Shown in pieces: positions 1-6,624 of a stretch of DNA of 14,103 bases. The notes under the pieces are model-generated. The model worked only from the letters and a program-made list of their open reading frames with translations. It was not told where the DNA came from and searched no databases. Positions within the stretch are counted from its first letter, which is position 1. The number at the start of each line of letters is the position of its first letter. Location: contig CAZCLD010000034.1 of NCBI GenBank assembly GCA_964499425.1, forward strand, positions 1 through 14,103, given 5' to 3'. A program made the translations under genes and the position numbers. The DNA is from JAQBYK01 sp964499425 (lineage in GTDB: Bacteria; Patescibacteriota; Gracilibacteria; UBA1369; LOWO2-01-FULL-3).

Positions 1-1
1 T

Positions 2-1156
2 TTTGAGGCTGTCGGACAAGTCAAAGCAGGAAAGCTTTCCAAAGAAGACGCCTACGAAATAGAGTGCAAGTCTTGCCCTGGTGCCGGAAGTTGCGCGGGA
101 CTGTTTACAGCCAATTCCATGGCTTGTATGTCAGAAGTTTTAGGTATAACTCTCACCGATTGTGCCACAACCCTAGCAGTTTCAAAGGAAAAATATAAAC
201 AAGCTTATGAAACGGGGAAACGTATAGTCGAGTTAGTAAAAAATAACGTTAAGCCAAGTCAGATCATGACGCAGGACGCTTTCCATAATGCTGTTACAGT
301 AGATATGGCGATAGGGGGCTCTACAAATGTAGCGCTTCACCTGCCGGCAATTGCAAAAGAGCTAGGTATAGATCTCTCTACAGAGACTTTCGATGAAATA
401 GCAAGAAATACTCCAAATATTTGTCACATAAGACCAGCGGGTCCGTACTTCATGCAGGACATAAAAGATGCGGGCGGTATTCCTGCAGTATTGAATCAGC
501 TCAAGAGTAAGCTTAAATCCTCACAAACCGTGATGGGCAAAGATATCAAAGAAATCGCAGAAGAGGCAGAGGTCAAAAACGATGAAATTATACGACCACT
601 TGATAATCCATTCTATAAAGAAGGAGGGATAGCTGAACTCAAAGGAAATATCGCAGAAGAATCAGTAGTAAAACAAACGGCAGTATCTGAGGAAATGCTT
701 GTACATAGCGGACCGGCAAAGGTGTTTCATAACGAGCAGGATGTTTTAGACGCAGTCGAGGATGGACAAATAAAAGAAGGAGACGTGGTAGTTATGAATT
801 TTATGGGGCCAGCGGGTGCTCCCGGAATGCCGGAAATGCTCACACCAACTGCAGCAATAGCGGGGGCAGGCTATACAAAAGTAGCTCTAATTACCGATGG
901 TCGGTTCTCAGGAGGAACTCGCGGAGCATGTGTCGGACACATAATACCCGAAGCTTACAATGGCGGCACCATAGGCATAATCCAAGACGGCGACATTATC
1001 GAAATCAACATCCCAAAACGCACTCTCAACGTCAAACTCACAGACGAAGAAATTAACCAGCGCAAAAAAAATCTACAAATACCCAAGCGCAAAATGACTC
1101 CAATGATGGAGAAATATCGTATGGCGAAGCAAAGCGGAGCCATCTCTGCAAAATAA
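2..1156 (+). CDS. ilvD: Dihydroxy-acid dehydratase, C-terminal ~384 residues (5' end outside window)
   Basis: Fe-S cluster dehydratase that converts 2,3-dihydroxy-isovalerate and 2,3-dihydroxy-3-methylvalerate to the 2-keto acids of valine and isoleucine. The frame is open from base 2, so the true start lies upstream. Family members have about 550-570 residues, so roughly 170 N-terminal residues, including the first cluster cysteines, are missing. The motif CPGAGSCAGLFTANSM (from base 74) supplies a conserved cluster cysteine (codon 92-94). Near the C-terminus, TDGRFSGGTRGACVGH (about 895-940) is the family signature with the proposed catalytic serine in GRFSGG. The gene ends in TAA, 15 bases before ilvC, so the two are surely co-transcribed. 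I see no damage in the visible part. Identification is secure; the truncation is an effect of the window edge, not a pseudogene. Confidence 0.97.
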   Translation, partial: FEAVGQVKAGKLSKEDAYEIECKSCPGAGSCAGLFTANSMACMSEVLGITLTDCATTLAVSKEKYKQAYETGKRIVELVKNNVKPSQIMTQDAFHNAVTVDMAIGGSTNVALHLPAIAKELGIDLSTETFDEIARNTPNICHIRPAGPYFMQDIKDAGGIPAVLNQLKSKLKSSQTVMGKDIKEIAEEAEVKNDEIIRPLDNPFYKEGGIAELKGNIAEESVVKQTAVSEEMLVHSGPAKVFHNEQDVLDAVEDGQIKEGDVVVMNFMGPAGAPGMPEMLTPTAAIAGAGYTKVALITDGRFSGGTRGACVGHIIPEAYNGGTIGIIQDGDIIEINIPKRTLNVKLTDEEINQRKKNLQIPKRKMTPMMEKYRMAKQSGAISAK

Positions 1157-1171
1157 CATAACAACACAATC

Positions 1172-2260
1172 ATGACCAAAATGAATTTCGGGGGAACAGA
1201 GGAGGAAGTTGTCACACGCGACGAGATGCCTGTATCAAAGGCACAAGAAATTCTCAAAGAAGAAACAGTCGCAATTCTAGGTTACGGAGTGCAAGGGCCA
1301 GGACAGGCACTCAATTTGAAAGACAATGGCGTCAATGTAATAATTGGGCAAAGAAAAGGCGGTAAATCCTGGGAGAAAGCCCTAAAAGACGGCTGGGTAG
1401 AGGGTGAAACGCTTTTCGAACTAGAAGAAGCAGCAGAAAAAGGGACAATCATAGCATATCTCCTATCAGATGCAGGCCAAAAAATGTGTTGGGATAAGGT
1501 GCGTAAGCACCTTAAAAAGGGGAAGGCCCTCTATTTCTCACACGGATTCTCCATTGTCTATAGGGACCAAACAGAAGTCGTACCTCCTGAAGATGTTGAC
1601 GTTATTCTTGTCGCACCAAAAGGACCGGGAGCAAAATTAAGAGAGCTCTTCCTTAGTGGAGAAGGGGTCAATTCAAGCTTCGCTGTTCACCAAGATGCTA
1701 CTGGCAAAGCCAGGGATCGTGTGCTCGCGCTTGGCATTGCAGTCGGCTCAGGATTCTTATTCGAAACCACCTTTGAAAAAGAAGTTGTAAGCGATTTAAC
1801 TGGTGAAAGAGGGGTCCTCATGGGAGCAATAGCAGGAATGATGGAGGCTCAATACAATATTTTGAGGAAGAATGGACACAGCCCCTCAGAGGCATTCAAC
1901 GAAACAGTTGAAGAAGCGACTCAAAGCCTGATCCCGCTAATAGGGGAAAAAGGAATGGATTGGATGTATGCAAACTGTTCTACAACAGCTCAAAGAGGTG
2001 CGCTGGATTGGCGCCATAAATTCCGTGAAGCAGCAGAGCCGGTATTTGAAGACTTATATGAGAGGGTGAAGACAGGAAAGGAGACCGAGATAGTCTTAAA
2101 AGCAAATAGCGATCCAAATTATAAAGAGAAGCTAACAGAAGAATTAGATGAAATGGCTAATTCTGAAATGTGGCAGGCTGGAAAAGCAGTGAGATCGCTC
2201 AGACCATGTGCGGAGCGAAGCGGAGCACATTTAAGCAAGAAAGCAAATGATCAAGACTAA
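1172..2260 (+). CDS. ilvC: Ketol-acid reductoisomerase, fungal/Bacteroidota-like form
   Basis: NADPH- and Mg-dependent isomeroreductase acting on acetolactate or acetohydroxybutyrate, the second step of Val/Ile synthesis. The 362-residue protein has a Rossmann motif GYGVQG (residues 37-42). The catalytic set is intact: H124 in SHGF, K150, D208 and E212 in DLTGE, E244, E248, and S270 in ANCSTTAQRG. The wording around the nucleotide site (GVQGPGQALNLKDNG, then IIGQRKGGKSW) matches, from memory, the yeast Ilv5/Bacteroidota branch rather than the usual short bacterial class I enzyme. The family normally ends shortly after RSLRP (residues 341-345). Here a 17-residue tail follows, encoded by a short repetitive stretch, and it makes the gene overlap ilvB by 14 bases. 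No Shine-Dalgarno sequence precedes the ATG, which follows ilvD by 15 bases. Confidence 0.97.
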   Translation: MTKMNFGGTEEEVVTRDEMPVSKAQEILKEETVAILGYGVQGPGQALNLKDNGVNVIIGQRKGGKSWEKALKDGWVEGETLFELEEAAEKGTIIAYLLSDAGQKMCWDKVRKHLKKGKALYFSHGFSIVYRDQTEVVPPEDVDVILVAPKGPGAKLRELFLSGEGVNSSFAVHQDATGKARDRVLALGIAVGSGFLFETTFEKEVVSDLTGERGVLMGAIAGMMEAQYNILRKNGHSPSEAFNETVEEATQSLIPLIGEKGMDWMYANCSTTAQRGALDWRHKFREAAEPVFEDLYERVKTGKETEIVLKANSDPNYKEKLTEELDEMANSEMWQAGKAVRSLRPCAERSGAHLSKKANDQD

Positions 2261-4061
2261 ATCAACAATAGTGAATAAAGAACCAATAAACCGCACTACC
2301 AAGCAAACCCTAACCGGCGCAGACTTGTTTTGCCAAGCTCTGGCAGACCAGGGAACAGAGGTCATGTTTGGCATCCCAGGTGGAGTAGTCTTGCCGCTCT
2401 ACGACAAGATTAACAAATACGGGCATCACATAAGGCACATACTCCCCCGCCAAGAACAGGGAGGAGGATTTGCTGCAGATGGTTATGCAAGGGTAACCGG
2501 CGAAGTTGGAGTATCACTCGGCACATCAGGCCCAGGGGCCACCAACCTCATGACATCCATCGCAAACTCGATGATGGATTCTGTGCCAACCGTGTACATA
2601 ACCGGCCAGGTCGGAGAAGGTTTCATTGGCACTGACGCTTTCCAAGAAACCGACGTAATAGGCATGTCTATGGCAGTAGTAAAACACAGCTACCTTGTTA
2701 CACAGGCAAAAGATATCCCACGAATAGTAAAAGAATCATTTCACATTGCCAAAACGGGGCGGCCAGGGCCAGTCCACATTGATCTGGTAAAAGACGTGTG
2801 GTTTCAAGAAGCTAAGTGCGACCCAGACCCAATAATGGACTTGCCGGGCTATCACCCGCTTGCAGCGAATTGCAGCGATCGTGATATTGCCAAGCTGGAC
2901 ATCCTCTTAGAAAAAAAAGGCGTAAAACCAATAATAATAGCTGGCCATGGCGTGGAATTGGCTGGGGCCCAGCATGAGCTAACCGAATTCGCGGAAAAAC
3001 ATAATATCCCAGTTGCATCGACCCTCCTTAACCTGGGGAATTTCCCACAGGGCCACGATCTTTGGGTCGGGATGATAGGAATGCACGGTGATGCTGTAAC
3101 TAATTATGCAATACATGATGCAAATTTGATCATAGGCATCGGTTGTCGATTCGACGATCGTATAACAGGTAAGCTCGAGACTTTCGTGAAAGGAAAAACA
3201 TTCGTACATATGGAAATCGATCCTTCTGAGATAGGCAAAATAGTTCCAACAGAGCTTCCTCTCCCAGGAGATGTCAAAGACTTGCTCACTCGTGCTAACG
3301 AAATTCTTTCCGATCACACTTTCCCAGGTTGGTGGGAGCAGATTAACAAGTGGAAAAAGAAATACGGTTTCCTAGACTTCAAAATAAATCCCGAAAACGA
3401 TACCAAGTATTTAAGTCAGCCACGAATAATACAGATGCTTTCAGACATAACAGAGGGGCAAGCAATTGTCGCCGCTGATGTAGGGCGCCATCAAATGTGG
3501 ACAGGACGCTTCTACCGGTTCAAAAACCCCAACTCTCATCTTACATCCGGAGGCCTAGGGTCTATGGGGTATGGTTTACCAGCCGCTATGGGAGCACAAC
3601 TGGGAAAACCAGACCGTGAAGTATGGACCATATCAGGAGATGGTGGATTTATGATGAATGTTCAGGAACTTGCGACCTTAGCTGAGCACAACATCCCAGT
3701 AAAGATAGCGATAATGGAGGATCAAGCACTTGGAATGGTCCGCCAGTGGCAAAACTTACTCTTTAAAGGCAACATTTCTCACTCAGTTCTCAAAAACCCA
3801 GACTTCGTAGCACTAGCAAAGGCATGCGGCATCCCTGCCTGGCGTGCTCACACTTACGGAGAGGCGAAAAAAGCGATAGAGAAAGCACGGAAGGTAAAAG
3901 GGCCAGCATTAATAACGTTCATGGTTGACCCAGACGAACATGTCTATCCAATGGTCCCTCCCAATACCGCACTTGGCGATCAAGCCTTGAAAGATTCAGA
4001 TCTCTTACATGATAAAGCTAACAAATATGATGAAGAAGACTTATTACAAGGTCACACTTAG
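2247..4061 (+). CDS. ilvB: Acetolactate synthase, large catalytic subunit
   Basis: Thiamine-diphosphate enzyme condensing two pyruvates, or pyruvate plus 2-oxobutyrate, as the committed step of branched-chain amino acid synthesis. The 604 residues run in family order. The N-terminal ThDP domain carries catalytic Glu70 in RQEQGGGFAADGYAR and SGPGATN at 94-100. The central domain carries IGIGCRFDDRITG (295-308). The C-terminal ThDP domain carries GDGGFMMNVQELAT (464-477) and LGMVRQWQ (495-502). The second Mg-binding position, normally the last Asn of the NN pair, is Asp492, and the pair reads Glu-Asp. The C-terminus has the usual VYPMVPPNTAL followed by about 29 extra residues, part of which overlaps ilvN. 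The start lies inside the ilvC stop region, which suggests translational coupling. A later start near LTGADLF (residue 22) would also leave a full domain. Confidence 0.97.
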   Translation: MIKTKSTIVNKEPINRTTKQTLTGADLFCQALADQGTEVMFGIPGGVVLPLYDKINKYGHHIRHILPRQEQGGGFAADGYARVTGEVGVSLGTSGPGATNLMTSIANSMMDSVPTVYITGQVGEGFIGTDAFQETDVIGMSMAVVKHSYLVTQAKDIPRIVKESFHIAKTGRPGPVHIDLVKDVWFQEAKCDPDPIMDLPGYHPLAANCSDRDIAKLDILLEKKGVKPIIIAGHGVELAGAQHELTEFAEKHNIPVASTLLNLGNFPQGHDLWVGMIGMHGDAVTNYAIHDANLIIGIGCRFDDRITGKLETFVKGKTFVHMEIDPSEIGKIVPTELPLPGDVKDLLTRANEILSDHTFPGWWEQINKWKKKYGFLDFKINPENDTKYLSQPRIIQMLSDITEGQAIVAADVGRHQMWTGRFYRFKNPNSHLTSGGLGSMGYGLPAAMGAQLGKPDREVWTISGDGGFMMNVQELATLAEHNIPVKIAIMEDQALGMVRQWQNLLFKGNISHSVLKNPDFVALAKACGIPAWRAHTYGEAKKAIEKARKVKGPALITFMVDPDEHVYPMVPPNTALGDQALKDSDLLHDKANKYDEEDLLQGHT

Positions 4062-4278
4062 AGTGCGCAATGAAGCAGGTGTCCTCGCCCGCATCACCAC
4101 ACGCATACGCAAATTCCAGGTTAACATCCGCTCCCTGGAGGTTGCCCCAATCGACGAGAAAGAGAAATTCTCAGATATTCACATGGTTCTAGAAACAGAG
4201 AAACCAGACATCACTACCATCATGCAAAAAACCGAGAGTTTGATCCCGGTGGTCGAAGCTTTTTACGAAAAGCAGTGA
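4027..4278 (+). CDS. ilvN: Acetolactate synthase small subunit, ACT-only short form
   Basis: Regulatory subunit that binds the large subunit and normally confers valine feedback inhibition. The ACT domain fills almost the whole 83 residues: RVRNEAGVLARITTRIRKF (about 12-30), NIRSLEVAP, then the DIHMVLE strand. It lacks the second C-terminal domain of the ~160-175-residue IlvH type and resembles the short IlvN/IlvM type. An in-frame ATG at 4009 would add six residues. I chose 4027 (or the adjacent ATG at 4030) because the ACT fold begins there. Either way it overlaps the 3' end of ilvB by over 30 bases in another frame, so expression is probably coupled. No Shine-Dalgarno is visible. The stop TGA is followed directly by an in-frame TAG. 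Confidence 0.9.
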   Translation: MMKKTYYKVTLRVRNEAGVLARITTRIRKFQVNIRSLEVAPIDEKEKFSDIHMVLETEKPDITTIMQKTESLIPVVEAFYEKQ

Positions 4279-4287
4279 TAGAGCCAA

Positions 4288-5001
4288 TCACTGACGCAGG
4301 CCTGTCCCTCCCACAAGCCCCTCTCCTCCAGTCTGACAATATCGATCAACAATTTTGCAGGCTTGCTCCATGTAATATGGATGGTAGTTTGAAACTGTAT
4401 GAGCAAATTCTCGAGAAAGCTCCCAGGTAGAAACGGAACCCTCTGCTAATAGTCTCTCAATAATGAAAACCCTCAGGTTTACTTGAACAACCGAGGGGTC
4501 TTCGGGAGGTCTGTCCTTGTAATCATTAAGTAGGCGCCTCTTATATTCATCCATTTTTGCACGCATAACGTCTCTCATGTGAGGAGGCAAGGTAATAATA
4601 GTTTCGTCAGGCTCTACCATTCTATCAGCCGCCTTTACTCTTAATACACCACTTTTGCAGTATCTCTCAATGACAGTCCATGCAACAGCAAAAAGATCTG
4701 AATTATAATAATCATAAGTTCGGCTACATTCCGCATGTAAATGATCGCTGTCTACATTCCCATACCTCAAAAGTCTCTCAAGTATCATTATTCGTAGAAC
4801 AGTAGTCACAACACTTCTGTCATTTGGGGCTCTAGAGGCATACTTAGTACGAAGCCTTTCCTTGTATTCCTCAAGCTTATCTACAAGTTCCTGACGTCTC
4901 TCCGGAGGAAGGGTTAAGGTTGGGCCCTTTATTTGCCGATCGGGATCACCGTAGGGGTCACCAATATTAGGATCATCACCTCTATCCGCACTTTCACTCA
5001 T
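4288..5001 (-). CDS. Unknown protein with two tandem copies of a ~90-residue domain
   Basis: I do not recognise a family. The 237-residue soluble protein has an acidic, Gly/Asp/Pro-rich head (residues 1-27) and then two copies of one unit: residues 28-118 and 135-225, aligned without gaps at an offset of 107. By hand 35 of 91 positions are identical. Shared landmarks are TLPP, EYK.RL, D.SVV, LR..I.ERLL and RYC near each end. Within each copy a helix (ERLL), a short G-V turn, a second helix and a third helix ending in RYCxxG resemble a winged-helix layout, so DNA binding is possible but unproven. The frame is open to a TTG at 5043, but that codon lies upstream of the -10 box at 5032-5037. ATG 5001 lies about 24 bases after the predicted transcription start and is the likely start. 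It converges on ilvN with a 9-base gap. Confidence 0.8.
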   Translation of the reverse strand: MSESADRGDDPNIGDPYGDPDRQIKGPTLTLPPERRQELVDKLEEYKERLRTKYASRAPNDRSVVTTVLRIMILERLLRYGNVDSDHLHAECSRTYDYYNSDLFAVAWTVIERYCKSGVLRVKAADRMVEPDETIITLPPHMRDVMRAKMDEYKRRLLNDYKDRPPEDPSVVQVNLRVFIIERLLAEGSVSTWELSREFAHTVSNYHPYYMEQACKIVDRYCQTGGEGLVGGTGLRQ

Positions 5002-5031
5002 ATAAGAAGTTAAAACACACCCACCAGGTAG

Positions 5032-5060
5032 ATTATACCACAAAACGACGGGGTCAGCAA
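5032..5060 (-). promoter_or_regulatory. Strong sigma70-type promoter for the tandem-repeat gene
   Basis: On the minus strand: -35 TTGCTG at 5055-5060, a 17-base spacer, then a perfect -10 TATAAT at 5032-5037 with an extended TGn directly before it. Predicted start of transcription is near 5025. This places the longer TTG reading-frame start upstream of the transcript and supports ATG 5001. Confidence 0.75.
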
Positions 5061-5071
5061 GGCACCTGATA

Positions 5072-5100
5072 TTCTATTGCTCTCTCTCATTTGCTATTTT
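5072..5100 (+). promoter_or_regulatory. Possible extended -10 promoter for the glycosyltransferase gene
   Basis: TATTTT at 5095-5100 is preceded by TGC (extended -10), but the -35 region at 17 bases (TTCTAT) is poor. Transcription would begin near 5107, giving a ~20-base leader before ATG 5128. It points away from the strong minus-strand promoter at 5032-5060. Weak evidence. Confidence 0.35.
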
Positions 5101-5127
5101 TAGGCCCAATCAAAACTCAAATATTTG

Positions 5128-6114
5128 ATGGTCCAGCCAGAAATTAAAAACATAGTCGTAGGCATAGCTAGTCTAAATGAGGCAGACAGTATCAGTTACC
5201 CAACTCAAAAAGCAGATGAAGGCCTCAAAAAATATTATCCCAACAAGTCCTCAATTATATTAAATTGCGACAACAATTCTGCGGATAATACGAAAAAGGC
5301 ATTTCTTGATACAAAAACCCAAAGTCCAAAACTATATATCGGAAGTGCAAAGGGCACTAAAGGCAAAGGCTACAATATTCGAAATATGATGAAGAAGGCT
5401 CTCGCACTCAAAGCGGAGGTTCTTATATGTCTCGACGCTGACCTTTCAAGCATAACTCCAAAGTGGGTAAAGCTTCTCGCGGATCCAGTTCTCAAAGGAG
5501 CAGATTTCGTAACCCCGATTTACTCCAGGCACAAAAACGATGGCTTAATCACAAAGAACCTTTGTTTCCCTCTGATTTACGGCCTCTTCTGTCAGAATAT
5601 ACGCCAACCGATTGGTGGTGATTTTGCTATGTCACGTAAGTTCATAAAACACATGTTAAACAGGAAATGGGACAAAAATACGCTCGGGTACGGAGTAGAT
5701 ATTTTTATGACAATCAATGCGATTTCAGGAGAATATCAAATAGATAGTGCAGATTTAGGCTCAAAATTGCACAAACCAAGTTGTGACAAACTTGGAAACA
5801 TGTTTGATCAGGTGGCAAAAACTGCTTTTGATGGAATAATTAAAACCAAAAATAAATGGAAAAATCTACCATCGGTCTCCACAAATCCCAAGCCTGATGA
5901 AACCGCAGAAAAGTGGACAAAATACGTTTACGAAACGATTAGCAAATACGAAAACGCAAACAACAAAAACAGACTAATCAATTCTCTCAAGAAAGAATTC
6001 TTTTCGCATGCGGAGTATTTCAAAGAGAAAACCAAAAACTCTAGTCCCAAACAAACAGAACAAGTAGTCCTCAACCAAGCAGGAATTTTTCTCAAAAATC
6101 GTAATTACCTATAA
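5128..6114 (+). CDS. GT-A glycosyltransferase, glucosyl/mannosylglycerate synthase-like
   Basis: Probable retaining, nucleotide-sugar-dependent glycosyltransferase of the GT2-like fold. The 328 residues start with the family strand VVGIASLNEAD (10-20), then CDNNSADNTK (47-56), the metal-binding DxD as LDADLSS (D103, D105), the segment SRHKNDG (133-139), RQPIGGDFAMS (159-169), GYGVDIFMT (187-194) and KLHKP (213-217). The RHK.DG plus RQPIGGDF pair is what I recall from enzymes annotated near mannosylglycerate synthase (GT78) and glucosyl-3-phosphoglycerate synthase (GT81). The acceptor cannot be read from sequence. There is no signal peptide or membrane segment, so it is likely cytosolic, perhaps making a compatible solute or polysaccharide precursor. 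ATG 5128 is preferred over the TTG at 5125. The 3' end overlaps yajQ tail-to-tail by 10 bases. Confidence 0.8.
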   Translation: MVQPEIKNIVVGIASLNEADSISYPTQKADEGLKKYYPNKSSIILNCDNNSADNTKKAFLDTKTQSPKLYIGSAKGTKGKGYNIRNMMKKALALKAEVLICLDADLSSITPKWVKLLADPVLKGADFVTPIYSRHKNDGLITKNLCFPLIYGLFCQNIRQPIGGDFAMSRKFIKHMLNRKWDKNTLGYGVDIFMTINAISGEYQIDSADLGSKLHKPSCDKLGNMFDQVAKTAFDGIIKTKNKWKNLPSVSTNPKPDETAEKWTKYVYETISKYENANNKNRLINSLKKEFFSHAEYFKEKTKNSSPKQTEQVVLNQAGIFLKNRNYL

Positions 6115-6599
6115 TTAACAAACTGCAAGGGCACATTAATAGTGGAATCCGCTTTTAGTTTTGCCATTACATTTTGTAAATCATCAATAGATTTTGATGA
6201 GACTCTAACTGTATCACCTTGAATAGAAGGCTTTGCTTTAGGGAAATTATCACGGACCATTTTTGATATCTTCTTTGCATTCTCCTGATCCAAGCTTTTA
6301 ATGAGCTCAATTTCTAGCCTAGCCCTCATGCCACCAATTTCCTTGATCTCTCCTCTCTTAAGTATCTTGCTAGATAGGCCCCGGCTCAACATTTTCTTTC
6401 CCAAAATATCATATGCAGATTCAATTTGAATATTGCTCGGAGCAGTGATTTTGAGAAGATCATCACTAAGCTCAATTTCAATATTCGCATCTTTAAGATC
6501 AAAGCGATTAGTGGCCTCTCTCTTTGCTTGATCAACAGCATTTCTAAGCTCCTGAAAATCAAACTTCACCACGATATCCATAGAATGTTCACTTGCCAT
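6105..6599 (-). CDS. yajQ: YajQ family nucleotide-binding protein
   Basis: A 164-residue protein of the YajQ/UPF0234 family, two ferredoxin-like folds reported to bind nucleotides or RNA, with some members binding cyclic di-GMP. Family landmarks: DIVVKFDFQELRNAVDQAKREATNRFDLK near the N-terminus, ILGKKMLSRG in the middle, IQGDTVRVSSKSIDDLQNVM toward the end, and the closing QFVNYR, close to QFKNFR of the E. coli protein. Length matches the family. The ATG at 6599 has no Shine-Dalgarno. It follows the Pro-rich gene by 25 bases and may be co-transcribed. A -10-like TAGAAT preceded by TG ends exactly six bases before the ATG, so a separate leaderless transcript is possible. A second Met at residue 7 (before DIVV) is an alternative start. 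Confidence 0.95.
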   Translation of the reverse strand: MASEHSMDIVVKFDFQELRNAVDQAKREATNRFDLKDANIEIELSDDLLKITAPSNIQIESAYDILGKKMLSRGLSSKILKRGEIKEIGGMRARLEIELIKSLDQENAKKISKMVRDNFPKAKPSIQGDTVRVSSKSIDDLQNVMAKLKADSTINVPLQFVNYR

Positions 6600-6605
6600 A
6601 TCAAG

Positions 6606-6611
6606 ATTCTA
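6606..6611 (-). promoter_or_regulatory. -10 box (TAGAAT) placed for a leaderless yajQ transcript
   Basis: On the minus strand TAGAAT is preceded by TGT and followed by six bases and then the yajQ ATG (6599), which would be the first transcribed base. No convincing -35 is present. The preceding gene could also provide read-through transcription. Confidence 0.4.
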
Positions 6612-6624
6612 ACATATTGGTGGC

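Noticed and set aside
2979..3317. Minus-strand open frames inside ilvB
   Set aside because: They overlap a complete, fully conserved ilvB; no family resemblance or promoter.
4276..4290. Possible recoded TGA (glycine), as in Gracilibacteria/Absconditabacteria
   Set aside because: TGA ends both ilvN and the convergent tandem-repeat gene at sensible lengths, and no gene needs in-frame TGA read-through.
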